Under the pieces are notes generated by a model. It was not told the origin of the DNA. It ran no database searches and saw only the letters and a program-made list of their open reading frames with translations. 64,000 nucleotides of DNA from Verrucomicrobiaceae bacterium UBA7681 (GTDB lineage: Bacteria; Verrucomicrobiota; Verrucomicrobiia; Verrucomicrobiales; Verrucomicrobiaceae), in contig DLGZ01000067.1 of NCBI GenBank assembly GCA_002482965.1, positions 58,242 through 122,241 on the forward strand, in the 5' to 3' direction. The position numbers were made by a program, and so were the translations under genes. The stretch's first letter is position 1, and every line of letters starts with the position of its first letter. Below are positions 8,853 to 16,760 of this stretch, piece after piece.

Positions 8853-9248
8853 TTACGCTGCTGCGGTGGCCTGGGGAGCTTCGGCGGCTTTCTTTTCCAG
8901 CGCGGCCTTGGCCTGCTGAACGAGAGCTTCGATGGCGGAAATGTCTTTGACAGCAAGGTCCGCGAGGACTTTACGGTCGAGTTCAATGCCAGCGAACTTG
9001 AGGCCTTCCATGAATCGGGAATAGCTCAAGCCGAGGGAACGGGTGGCGGCGTTGATGCGCTGCACCCACAGGTTGCGGAAGCTGCGCTTCTTGGCCTTGC
9101 GGTCACGAGTTGCGTAGGTTTCGGCTTTGCGGACGGCGTCCTTCGCATAGCGGAAATGCGTGGAACGGAAGCCTCGGTAACCTTTGGCTTTTGCCAGCAC
9201 GCGCTTACGGCGCTTCCGGCTGGCGGGGGAGTTGGTGGCTCTTGACAT
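8853..9248 (-). CDS. rplT: 50S ribosomal protein L20
   Basis: Large-subunit assembly protein L20, 131 residues. The family pattern is unmistakable: an Arg/Lys-rich N-terminal helix (R-K-R-R-K-R-V-L-A-K-A-K-G-Y-R-G), R-S-F-R-N-L-W-V-Q-R-I-N-A-A, and a globular C-terminal half with F-A-G-I-E-L-D-R-K-V-L-A-D-L-A. Compared with the usual ~118 residues there is a short Ala/Glu-rich C-terminal extension. An AGAGAAAG purine run just upstream of the ATG could serve as ribosome binding site. It is cotranscribed with rpmI. Confidence 0.98.
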   Translation of the reverse strand: MSRATNSPASRKRRKRVLAKAKGYRGFRSTHFRYAKDAVRKAETYATRDRKAKKRSFRNLWVQRINAATRSLGLSYSRFMEGLKFAGIELDRKVLADLAVKDISAIEALVQQAKAALEKKAAEAPQATAAA

Positions 9249-9290
9249 GTATCTTTCTCTAAGATCAGGCTGTTGTTTAGGGATCGATGG

Positions 9291-9366
9291 CTTGCCTCAC
9301 CTAATCGAAGGCCTCCCGAGGGAGACCAGGCAAGTTCATCGTGGTCTCTATTAAAGAGACCGTGGT
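9291..9366 (-). promoter_or_regulatory. Structured rpmI-rplT spacer (possible L20 autoregulatory element)
   Basis: The 122-base spacer between rpmI and rplT holds three nested or adjacent stems. CTTGCCT (9291-9297) pairs with AGGCAAG (9328-9334). Inside it CTCCC (9313-9317) pairs with GGGAG (9320-9324). Nearer rpmI, GGTCTCT (9343-9349) pairs with AGAGACC (9355-9361). L20 is known in other bacteria to repress its own operon by binding structured mRNA; assigning that role here is inference. Confidence 0.4.
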
Positions 9367-9370
9367 CATC

Positions 9371-9586
9371 TTAGCGGTGGGAGAACGGCATGTTCGCCTT
9401 GACTGCTTTGACATCCACTGCCGCCACGAGGGCGACTTTACCGAGGTTACGCTTCCGCTTGCGGCTCTTGTTCTGCAGAATATGGCGCTTGCCTTGTTTA
9501 CGGCGCAGCACCTTACCCGTTGCAGTTATTTTGAACCGCTTGGCGTAAGCTTTCCTCGTCTTGGCGATACCGGCATTTTTGGACAT
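9371..9586 (-). CDS. rpmI: 50S ribosomal protein L35
   Basis: Small basic large-subunit protein L35, 71 residues, slightly longer than the usual 64-66. The family signature is present: K-T-R-K-A-Y-A-K-R-F-K-I-T-A-T-G-K-V, then K-Q-G-K-R-H-I-L and K-S-R-K-R-K-R. It heads the rpmI-rplT pair. infC, which usually precedes rpmI, is absent here; the upstream neighbour is a divergent histidine kinase gene. Confidence 0.97.
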   Translation of the reverse strand: MSKNAGIAKTRKAYAKRFKITATGKVLRRKQGKRHILQNKSRKRKRNLGKVALVAAVDVKAVKANMPFSHR

Positions 9587-9721
9587 GGGGCGGCGATGTT
9601 AAAGGAGAAGCCTGTTTCGGCAAGGTCTTTTTCACCCTGATATGCACTCTCAGCCATTTTCCTTCATCCAGCGACTCTCAAATATGGGAGTCATAAAACT
9701 CCCGAATATCAAAAATTAAAG

Positions 9722-9750
9722 TTGTCTTAATTATCCAAGATTGCTAAATG
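9722..9750 (+). promoter_or_regulatory. Possible sigma70-type promoter for the hybrid kinase gene
   Basis: TTGTCT (9722-9727) and TAAATG (9745-9750) are separated by 17 bases, 23 bases upstream of the kinase start codon. The -35 matches consensus at four of six bases and the -10 at three, so the call is weak. The same AT-rich divergent spacer also holds a small hairpin (GGGAGT 9686-9691 / ACTCCC 9698-9703). Confidence 0.2.
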
Positions 9751-9773
9751 AGTTGGAATCACGCGGATAATTC

Positions 9774-11435
9774 ATGACTTCTTCTCCCTCCACATCCTCC
9801 GCAACTCCAGCAGCAATCGCTGAGCTGGAGCAGGGTCTGGAGCATCTCAAGGTAGCCAACTATTACCTCCGCGTCGCACTCGACCAAGTCGCCGAAGGTG
9901 TGGTGATCGTGGAAAGTGAAGCCAGCAATCCCAAGAGCGGCCAAAAGGTCCTCTTCAGCAATGCCGCCGCCGCCATGCTGGCAGGTGCCGATCCTGAGGC
10001 AGGACTGCGCGGCCTGGGCCTGAATGATCTCGTGGCGAACGCCAAAGACGCCGCGACCCTCCAGCAAAGTCTGCGGCTCGCCGTGGACCATGGCGGCTGC
10101 CATGAGTGCGAATGCCAGTTGCAGAGCCTGCGCACGCAAACACCCGTGCCGAGCAAGTGGCGCGTGCGCGCTGTCTTCAACAGCATGCGCAAGCTGCTGA
10201 ACTTCACCATTCTCATCAGCCCTGCTCAGGTCGCAGCACCCGCAGTCAAACCCGAGCCCAAGCCAGCAGCGGACGATCTGGACGCACAGTCGGCACAGAT
10301 GCGTAAAGACAACCTCGCGGCACTCGCGCAAGGCATCGCTCATGACGTGAACAATCTGCTCGGCCCCGTCACCGTGCGTCTCTCAGCGCTGATTCAGCAG
10401 GTGCAGGACCACCCCGCCCTGGCCCAGGAGTTGCAACTCGTGTTCGCCGGCTTGAAGCGCGCGAAGCAGTTCACCTCCCAAGTCGTCACCGCTTCCAAGT
10501 CCTCCCCGCGAAAGCTGGAACCCACCGACATCGTCTCCCTGATGCGTGACACCGTCGAATTCGCCGGCGCCGGGTCCAATGTAAATGTCTGCGTGCGCAA
10601 TGACGAAAACCTGCGCCAGGCCGTTGCCGATCCCGTCAAGCTCAGCCAGGTGCTGCAAAATCTCGTCATGAACGGCATCCAGGCCATGCCCCACGGTGGC
10701 TACATGGATGTGCAGGCAGCAAACCATCTGGTGGGTCCAGCCGGAGACGGCAAACTCAAGCCCGGCAAGCATGTTCATATCGTCGTGCGTGATCGCGGCT
10801 GCGGCATTGCCAAAGAGAACCTCGACCGCCTCTTCCGCGAATCCTTCACCACCAAGGCCGATGGCAACGGCATCGGCCTCACCACCTGCAAACGTTTCAT
10901 TGATGAAATGGGCGGCGACATTCGCGTCACCTCCACGCCAAACATCGGCACCGAGTTCAGCGTCTATCTGCCTGCTGCCGCTGGCTCCGGTGGCACCAGA
11001 CCCCTCACGTCTGCTGACACCGCTCCGGTTCCGCTGAAACATGGCAAAGGCAAAGTGCTCATCGTCGATGACGAGGACGACCTGCGCAAAGTCGCCCACA
11101 TGATCCTCACCCGCTGCGGCTACGAAGTCGTGCAGTGTGACAACGGCCAGGACGCCGTGCGCATCTACCAGAGCCTGTTCCGCACTGGCACACCTCCCGA
11201 TGTGGTGCTCATGGATCTCACGCTGCGTGGCGGCATGAACGGCAACGAAACCGCCGCCGAGATCCTGCACCTCGATCCTGATGCTCGCATCGTCTGCACC
11301 AGCGGCAGCGTGACCGAAGAGGTGCAGATGGTTTTCCTCGAACGCGGTTTTGTCGGCGTGCTGCCCAAGCCCTACGAAGCCGGTGAGCTCACGCAGATGG
11401 TGCATCGCGTGTCCACCATGATGAAACGCCATTGA
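9774..11435 (+). CDS. Hybrid sensor histidine kinase: PAS, HisKA/HATPase, receiver
   Basis: A soluble 553-residue hybrid two-component protein with no membrane segments. Residues ~25-160 are PAS-like (L-D-Q-V-A-E-G-V-V-I-V-E). The dimerisation/phosphorylation helix carries G-I-A-H-D-V-N-N-L-L-G-P with His190, the NtrB-like HDxNN type. The ATPase domain shows the N box (Q-N-L-V-M-N-G-I-Q-A-M), the G1 box (D-R-G-C-G-I) and the G2 box (G-N-G-I-G-L). The C-terminal receiver (~residues 425-550) has the acidic pair in V-D-D-E-D-D, phospho-acceptor Asp481 in L-M-D-L and Lys532 in L-P-K-P. There is no output domain or adjacent response regulator, so phosphate must go to an unlinked partner or the receiver acts as a sink. 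Confidence 0.92.
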   Translation: MTSSPSTSSATPAAIAELEQGLEHLKVANYYLRVALDQVAEGVVIVESEASNPKSGQKVLFSNAAAAMLAGADPEAGLRGLGLNDLVANAKDAATLQQSLRLAVDHGGCHECECQLQSLRTQTPVPSKWRVRAVFNSMRKLLNFTILISPAQVAAPAVKPEPKPAADDLDAQSAQMRKDNLAALAQGIAHDVNNLLGPVTVRLSALIQQVQDHPALAQELQLVFAGLKRAKQFTSQVVTASKSSPRKLEPTDIVSLMRDTVEFAGAGSNVNVCVRNDENLRQAVADPVKLSQVLQNLVMNGIQAMPHGGYMDVQAANHLVGPAGDGKLKPGKHVHIVVRDRGCGIAKENLDRLFRESFTTKADGNGIGLTTCKRFIDEMGGDIRVTSTPNIGTEFSVYLPAAAGSGGTRPLTSADTAPVPLKHGKGKVLIVDDEDDLRKVAHMILTRCGYEVVQCDNGQDAVRIYQSLFRTGTPPDVVLMDLTLRGGMNGNETAAEILHLDPDARIVCTSGSVTEEVQMVFLERGFVGVLPKPYEAGELTQMVHRVSTMMKRH

Positions 11436-11476
11436 GCCGGGGCACATGCGTGCTTGAGTGAACTTTTCCGCTCCGC

Positions 11477-12580
11477 ATGAAAACACGCCGCCACTTCCTC
11501 TCCGGTCTCGCCACCGCCGCCGCCGCCAGTTTCACTGAAACCCTGCGTGCAGCGCCTGATGCTAAAAAGGACATCATCATCGGCCACGGCAGTCATCGCT
11601 ATAAGGTGAACAAAGAATGGGTGCCCGCAGGCCAGGGCCGCCACCACCCCATTCTCAACTGCCACGAGATGGTGCAGGTCAAAGACGGCCGCCTTTTCAT
11701 GATCGGCGATCACTGGGACAATCAGATGCTCGTCTTCAAACCCGACGGCACCATCCTCGACTCCTGGGGCAGCGTCTGGCCCGGCGGCCATGGCCTGACC
11801 CTCTCGAATGAAAACGGCGAAGAGTTCCTCTTCGTCACCGACAGCGGCCTGTGGAAGTCCGGCAGCGGCGGTTACCGTCAGACCGGTCGCATCACCAAGA
11901 CCGATCTCGGCGGCAAAGAAATCTTCTCCATCAGCCATCCCATGAGCGTCGGTGCGTATGAGCCCGACATGGTCTTCAATCCCACCGAAACCGCCATCGC
12001 CCCCAATGGCGACATCTACGTCGTTGATGGTTACGGCTCACAGTTTGTGCTGCGCTACGACGCACGCGGCAAGTTCATCCAGCGCTTCGGCGGCAAAGAC
12101 GGCGTCCCAGCCGAAGAACGCCTCAACAACGCCCACGGCATCGCCGTCGACACCCGTCAGGGCGCAGACAAAGCCACCGTCATCGTCACCTCACGCGTCG
12201 ACAACTGCTTCCGTCGTTTCACGCTCGACGGCAAATACCTCGAAACACTCGCCGTCCCCGGCGCCATGGTCTGCCGTCCCGTCATCGCCGGACAGGAGCT
12301 CTACGCCGGCGTCTGCTGGTCCAAGACCCCCGAGATCAACAAGCTCCCGCAAAACCCCAGCGGCTTCACCGTCATCCTCGATGCCGCTGGCAAAGTCGTC
12401 AGCGCCCCCGGCGGGACCGAGCCCGTCTATGAAGACGGCAAACTCAAGCCTCTCATGCAGGCCGAACGCATTTTCGATCATGGGCACGATGTCTGCGTTC
12501 TCGACAACGGTGATCTCATCGTCTGCCAGTGGAACGCCTTTCAAACCTACCCCATCAAACTCGAAAAAGTCGCCGCATGA
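11477..12580 (+). CDS. Tat-exported NHL/six-bladed beta-propeller protein
   Basis: A 367-residue protein with a twin-arginine signal at the very N-terminus (M-K-T-R-R-H-F-L, then an Ala-rich stretch and A-T-L-R-A-like cleavage region). The rest is built from NHL-type blades, seen as repeated V-F-K-P-D-G-T-I-L-D-S-W-G, I-A-P-N-G-D-I-Y-V-V-D-G-Y and A-H-G-I-A-V-D elements. It resembles the propeller of peptidyl-alpha-hydroxyglycine amidating lyase relatives common in Planctomycetes and Verrucomicrobia. Enzyme activity cannot be assigned from sequence reading. It starts 41 bases after the kinase stop on the same strand. Confidence 0.75.
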   Translation: MKTRRHFLSGLATAAAASFTETLRAAPDAKKDIIIGHGSHRYKVNKEWVPAGQGRHHPILNCHEMVQVKDGRLFMIGDHWDNQMLVFKPDGTILDSWGSVWPGGHGLTLSNENGEEFLFVTDSGLWKSGSGGYRQTGRITKTDLGGKEIFSISHPMSVGAYEPDMVFNPTETAIAPNGDIYVVDGYGSQFVLRYDARGKFIQRFGGKDGVPAEERLNNAHGIAVDTRQGADKATVIVTSRVDNCFRRFTLDGKYLETLAVPGAMVCRPVIAGQELYAGVCWSKTPEINKLPQNPSGFTVILDAAGKVVSAPGGTEPVYEDGKLKPLMQAERIFDHGHDVCVLDNGDLIVCQWNAFQTYPIKLEKVAA

Positions 12581-12614
12581 GCAGGTTGTGCACATCCGTG
12601 TTTGCACAACGGCA

Positions 12615-12736
12615 AATGACGAATGAGTAAGTCCGAATGACAAAAGAATCCGAATCTCCAATGCCCAGGGCATTGCACTCACTGCGCGCCAGCTCAGTTC
12701 ATTCATTCGTCATTCGAAAGTTCTGCACTCGTCATT
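12615..12736. repeat. Imperfect ~122-bp palindromic intergenic element (REP/MITE-like)
   Basis: The 178-bp spacer contains AATGAC at 12615 and 12636 and the inverse GTCATT at 12709 and 12731, almost symmetrically placed. The 12-mer AATGACGAATGA (12615-12626) has its exact reverse complement at 12703-12714, and the two arms align imperfectly over about 40 bases. Near the centre CAATGCCC/GGGCATTG (12659-12675) is a perfect 8-bp palindrome around a single A. It has no coding potential. Confidence 0.5.
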
Positions 12737-12758
12737 TCCCGCTCCTCGCTCTTAATTC

Positions 12759-13337
12759 ATGAAATACCTCACCATCGTGCGTCATGCGAAATCCAGCTGG
12801 GGACAGCCCGGACTCGCAGATCATGATCGCCCGCTCAATGAGCGTGGGCAGCGCGCAGCTCCAGCAGTCGCCACGTTTTTGCACCGCACCTACTTCGGCG
12901 GCGCCGACTCCCCTGCCCTGCTTCCGCTGCCGGACCGGCTCGTGACCAGCACCGCTCTGCGCGCCCTGGGTACCGCGCAGATCATGCGCGAGACCTTCGC
13001 CATGCCGGTGGAAAACCTGCTGCTCGAATCCCGCCTCTACCTCGCAGAAGCCGACCAAATCCTCGATGTCATGCGCGGTTTTGAAGAAAGCTGGAATCAC
13101 GCCATGATCTTCGGCCACAATCCCGGCCTCCACGACTTCGCCGAGCAAATCCTCGCCCGCGCCAACATCCCCAAGGTGCCCACCTGCACCGCCATCATCA
13201 TGGCCTTCCCCCACGAATTCTGGGGCCTCGCCGACTGGAACGAAGCCCAGCTCATCGGCTACATCACCCCCAAGTCCCTCGAACGCCGCTTCCCGGAATT
13301 GTACGCCGGCATCTCCCGTGAAGACGGGGATGATTAA
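12759..13337 (+). CDS. SixA-type histidine phosphatase family protein
   Basis: A 192-residue member of the phosphoglycerate-mutase-like histidine phosphatase superfamily. The catalytic R-H-A-K-S-S-W motif (His8) is at the N-terminus, followed by D-H-D-R-P-L-N-E-R-G. Downstream come S-T-A-L-R-A-L-G-T-A and the second histidine in F-G-H-N-P-G-L-H-D-F. This pattern matches the SixA subgroup, which removes phosphate from phosphohistidine in phosphorelay domains. A hybrid kinase lies three genes upstream, but the genes are separated by a repeat element and a propeller gene, so a functional link is only a possibility. Confidence 0.88.
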   Translation: MKYLTIVRHAKSSWGQPGLADHDRPLNERGQRAAPAVATFLHRTYFGGADSPALLPLPDRLVTSTALRALGTAQIMRETFAMPVENLLLESRLYLAEADQILDVMRGFEESWNHAMIFGHNPGLHDFAEQILARANIPKVPTCTAIIMAFPHEFWGLADWNEAQLIGYITPKSLERRFPELYAGISREDGDD

Positions 13338-13373
13338 CCAAAAAACGCGAAGCCGAAATATTGCCTCTCATCA

Positions 13374-14711
13374 CTAGGCCGCATGAGTGGTCTCAGGCAC
13401 GACCGGACTGCTAACGCGACGGATGGTCACCTTGTCGATGCGCTGACGATCGGTGTCAGTGGTCTCGATCTGATGCTCACCGGACACGAAGTTCTCCCCT
13501 TCTACCGGCACATGTCCGAGGCGATGAAGAATGAAGCCGGAAAGAGTGCGGTAAACGCCTTCATCCACTTCCTCCTTGGGAACAACAAGGCCGGTGAGGC
13601 TGGCCACCTCCTCAATGCTCATCTGGGCATCGGCGATCCACACACCCTCGGCTTGCTGACGTGCCTGCGGGCGCTCGCGCTGGTCTTGATCGGGCATGGA
13701 GCCGAGAATCGCCTCCATCATGTCATTGAGCGTCACTAGGCCGGCCACGCCGCCAAACTCATCCACCACCAGAGCCTGATGGCGGCGCTGCCTGCGGAAC
13801 TCCTCAATCACTCTCGGGCAGGACATCATCTCAGGTACGAACAACGGCTCCGTCAGCAGCGGTTCCAGCTGAATTGGCCCACCATCCTGCTGCTGCTTCG
13901 CCCACAAAGACTTGAGCGCGATGATGCCGAGAACGTTGTCACGAGTGCCACGGTGTGCCGGGAAATACGAGTGACCGCTCGCCGCGATCTTCCGACAGTT
14001 CTCCTCGTCACTTTCGTCGAGATTGATCCACACGATGCTGTTTTTCGGCGTCATCACGTCACCCGCCAGAAGATCATCCAGCTCCAACACCCCCTCCACC
14101 ATGCGCTGCTCCCCCGGCTTGAAGACACCGGACAGCGTCCCCTGATGAATCATGGCACGCACCTCTTCCTCAGACACCCCGGGCTCCGTGCCAGGAACCG
14201 CCCCGAACAAGCGCGCGATGAGGCTGCTGGTGGCATCCAGCAGATTCACCACAGGGGAGGTCAGGCGGGACAGCGTGGCCATCAGCGGACTGAGGCGCAT
14301 GGCGGTGCTTTCCGGCGACTGGATGGCAAGACGTTTGGGCACCAGCTCCCCAATGACCACAGTCAAAAAAGTAATGGTGCCCACCACGATGATCGTTGCG
14401 ACGGTCTCCGCCCAGACATGCAGATAGGGCACCTGGGCCAGCACTGGCGTCAGGTCATCGATCAAATTGCCGCCACTGGAGGCACCCGCCAGGGTGCCCA
14501 CCAAGGTGATTCCCACCTGCACGGTGGAAAGGAAAACGCCGGGGTTCTCCACCAGCGCCAGGGCTGTGCGTGCGCCCCTCACATCCTTGTCAACGAGGGG
14601 CTGCAGCCGCGCCCGGCGGGAGGAAACAACGGACATCTCCGCCATGGAAAAGATCCCATTGGCTATCAGCAACGCAAACAAAAGACCCAGCTCAAAAAGA
14701 ATTCCAGTCAT
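13374..14711 (-). CDS. CNNM/CorC-type membrane protein with CBS domains (hemolysin family)
   Basis: A 445-residue inner-membrane protein of the UPF0053/TlyC-CorC family, linked elsewhere to divalent-cation transport. An N-terminal CNNM domain with about four membrane segments spans residues ~1-190 (N-G-I-F-S-M-A-E-M-S and G-E-L-V-P-K-R-L-A are family signatures). A CBS pair covers ~210-340 (M-T-P-K-N-S-I-V-W and A-L-V-V-D-E-F-G-G-V-A-G-L-V-T-L-N-D). A C-terminal CorC/HlyC domain follows (~355-435). The ATG at 14711 is preferred; a TTG three codons upstream is also open. It is convergent with the SixA-like gene. Confidence 0.9.
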   Translation of the reverse strand: MTGILFELGLLFALLIANGIFSMAEMSVVSSRRARLQPLVDKDVRGARTALALVENPGVFLSTVQVGITLVGTLAGASSGGNLIDDLTPVLAQVPYLHVWAETVATIIVVGTITFLTVVIGELVPKRLAIQSPESTAMRLSPLMATLSRLTSPVVNLLDATSSLIARLFGAVPGTEPGVSEEEVRAMIHQGTLSGVFKPGEQRMVEGVLELDDLLAGDVMTPKNSIVWINLDESDEENCRKIAASGHSYFPAHRGTRDNVLGIIALKSLWAKQQQDGGPIQLEPLLTEPLFVPEMMSCPRVIEEFRRQRRHQALVVDEFGGVAGLVTLNDMMEAILGSMPDQDQRERPQARQQAEGVWIADAQMSIEEVASLTGLVVPKEEVDEGVYRTLSGFILHRLGHVPVEGENFVSGEHQIETTDTDRQRIDKVTIRRVSSPVVPETTHAA

Positions 14712-14784
14712 TGGCCGCAACCAACCGCCGAATCACTCTCTCTGCAATGACAACACGGCATGTGATGCTCGTTGCCGCAGCCCC

Positions 14785-15672
14785 TCACCTTCCCATCCGG
14801 CTCCGGTGCTCACTCGGCCGCCACCCAATCCACTTCTTGAACGTGTTGCTGAACACAAACGGGTTCTGATACCCTACCTCGTGCGAGATCGTCTCGATCT
14901 TCAAATTCGTCGTGCTCAGCAGTTCCGCCGCCTTGCGCATCCGCAGCCACGTCACGTGATGCATCGGCGTACGCCCCAGCGCCTTCCGGCATAGCCGCCG
15001 CAGATGCTCCGCGCTCACATGCGCCTGATGCGCCAGCTCGTCCAGCGTCCAGTCGTAGCCCACATTGGCGGAAACCTTCTCCCAAATCCGATGCAATCGG
15101 TCATCCACCTGCCAGGGCTGCGCAAAGCGCTCAATGTAGTGCTGGATCAGCTCCACCCAATGAAACATCGCCGCCGGCTTGGCATCGTGACCAGCTTCCT
15201 CAATAAGTCCTTCAATGGCATGCCACAGCGCCGCACCGGCAAACGGCGCCATCAGCGGCGAGCTGCTGCTCAGGATCGGCGTCTGCTCCGGCTGCTGCTC
15301 ATAGCGCACCCAGCAGCAGCGCCAGATCTTGCCAGGCACCGCATGAAAGGCGTTCACCATGAAAGGCGGCAGCGCCACGGCCATGCCCGCGCTGCATTTC
15401 TTCCACACCCCATCCACCAGCACGCGCCCCTCCCCTTCCAGGCAGGCGAGGAAATACAGCCCGCCCTGATGCATGCGCACGATCCGATAAGGCGCGCGCG
15501 CCGTCATCACCCCCGCATGCGCAATGCGGTGCGTCGCCAGCGTGCCACACAGCGGCGCACTGCGCAGCCACGCCCTCGTGTCCCGCTCCGACCCCCGCAC
15601 CATCCGGTACTCGGTGTCAGGCCCGTGGGTGTGCGTTTCGGATAGCTCTTGGATGGCAGCTTTGGCGTGCAT
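14785..15672 (-). CDS. AraC-family transcriptional regulator
   Basis: A 295-residue regulator. The N-terminal half has cupin-like sensing features (G-G-L-Y-F-L-A-C-L-E-G-E-G-R, then A-L-P-P-F-M-V-N-A-F-H). The C-terminal ~95 residues are a double helix-turn-helix of the AraC/XylS type: D-E-L-A-H-Q-A-H-V-S-A-E-H-L-R-R, R-T-P-M-H-H-V, and I-E-T-I-S-H-E-V-G-Y-Q-N-P-F-V-F-S with F-K-K-W-I-G. It is divergent from the PEP-hydrolase-family gene, with a repeat-rich 110-bp spacer, which makes that enzyme the likely target and possibly the regulator its own repressor. Confidence 0.93.
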   Translation of the reverse strand: MHAKAAIQELSETHTHGPDTEYRMVRGSERDTRAWLRSAPLCGTLATHRIAHAGVMTARAPYRIVRMHQGGLYFLACLEGEGRVLVDGVWKKCSAGMAVALPPFMVNAFHAVPGKIWRCCWVRYEQQPEQTPILSSSSPLMAPFAGAALWHAIEGLIEEAGHDAKPAAMFHWVELIQHYIERFAQPWQVDDRLHRIWEKVSANVGYDWTLDELAHQAHVSAEHLRRLCRKALGRTPMHHVTWLRMRKAAELLSTTNLKIETISHEVGYQNPFVFSNTFKKWIGWRPSEHRSRMGR

Positions 15673-15712
15673 GTAAGGCCGGTTTACGGTTGGATGTGGT
15701 AATTGATCCTGT

Positions 15713-15770
15713 TTGACGGCGGTTGCAAACCTCTGTCATCCACCCTCAACTATCCTAAACCACCGTCAAC
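15713..15770. promoter_or_regulatory. Candidate AraC-type operator: two direct and one inverted half-site
   Basis: CCACCCTCAAC (15740-15750) and CCACCGTCAAC (15760-15770) are direct repeats matching at ten of eleven bases and offset by exactly 20 bp, about two helical turns, the usual arrangement for AraC-family monomers bound on one DNA face. A third site, TTGACGGCGGTT (15713-15724), is the inverted form with one mismatch to 15758-15769. All lie between the divergent regulator and enzyme genes. The last site ends 12 bases before the enzyme's ATG. Confidence 0.5.
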
Positions 15771-15782
15771 CCACTCAACACC

Positions 15783-16646
15783 ATGCCCAATCCCTGGACC
15801 GGAATCGGAAATCCCTACTCGAAGCAAGAAGTCGTGGACCGCCTCAAAGCCACCCGCGCTAAAGGTGAGCCGATCATCGCCGCCGGCGCAGGCACAGGCA
15901 TCAGCGCCAAGTTCATCGAAAAGGGCGGTGCCGATTTGATCATCATTTATAACAGCGGTCGCTTCCGCATGATGGGCCACGGCAGCACCTGCGGCCTCAT
16001 GGCCTATGGAGACGCCAATGCCATCGCCATGGAGATCGGCGAATACGAAGTCCTGCCCGTCGTCAAAGAGATCCCCGTCGTGTGCGGCGTGCACGCCACC
16101 GACCCCCGCCGCCGCATGTGGCACTGGCTCGGCCGCGTCAAGGAGATGGGCTTCTCCGGTGTGAACAACTTCCCCACCCACACCATCGTGGACGGCCATT
16201 TCCGCGGCGTCTTGGAAGAAACCGGCATGAGCGTGGAAAAAGAGTTCGAAATGGTCGGCCTCGCCACGCGCATGGACATGTTCAGCATCGTCTATGTGGC
16301 AACCCCTGAGGAGGCCATCAAAATGGCCAAAAACGGCGCAGACGCCATCATCGCGCACGTCGGCACCACCGTGGGCGGCAGCATCGGCGTCACCAATGCC
16401 GTGGTAAGCTGGGACCACACCGTGAAAGTCACCCAGGACATCATTGATGCCGCGAAAAGCGTGAACCCAAACGTATTCACCCTCACCCACGGCGGACCGA
16501 TCAATACCCCCAAGGACGTGGAATTTATCCTCAGCAAGACCTCGGCAGACGGTTTCGTCGGTGCCAGCAGCCTGGAGCGCATGGGAGTGGAGGATTCGCT
16601 GACCAGCCTGACCCGCGAATTCAAACGCGTCCCCATCGGGCGTTAG
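15783..16646 (+). CDS. Phosphoenolpyruvate hydrolase-family TIM-barrel protein
   Basis: A 287-residue protein of the PEP_hydrolase family (TIM barrel related to the PEP mutase/isocitrate lyase superfamily). The N-terminal N-P-W-T-G-x-G-N-P-Y-S is characteristic, followed by I-I-A-A-G-A-G-T-G-I-S-A-K, L-I-I-I-Y-N-S-G-R-F-R-M and A-H-V-G-T-T-V-G-G-S-I-G. Members are often encoded next to a Tm-1-like ATP-binding protein, which is absent here. The divergent AraC regulator suggests substrate-controlled expression. The physiological substrate in this family is poorly known. Confidence 0.88.
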   Translation: MPNPWTGIGNPYSKQEVVDRLKATRAKGEPIIAAGAGTGISAKFIEKGGADLIIIYNSGRFRMMGHGSTCGLMAYGDANAIAMEIGEYEVLPVVKEIPVVCGVHATDPRRRMWHWLGRVKEMGFSGVNNFPTHTIVDGHFRGVLEETGMSVEKEFEMVGLATRMDMFSIVYVATPEEAIKMAKNGADAIIAHVGTTVGGSIGVTNAVVSWDHTVKVTQDIIDAAKSVNPNVFTLTHGGPINTPKDVEFILSKTSADGFVGASSLERMGVEDSLTSLTREFKRVPIGR

Positions 16647-16696
16647 CCCCCGTCTTTACCCCCCATAAGGGAGGCTTTAGGCCTACGATTCGCATT

Positions 16697-16724
16697 TTGC
16701 AAAAAAATTACCGGCGTGTATGGT
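16697..16724 (+). promoter_or_regulatory. Possible sigma70-type promoter for ftsH
   Basis: TTGCAA (16697-16702) and TATGGT (16719-16724) are spaced 16 bases apart, each matching consensus at four of six positions, and lie 36 bases upstream of the ftsH start codon. Confidence 0.35.
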
Positions 16725-16760
16725 CGGACTCGCGTTACTTAGCTGTAACAACCCCCGCAC

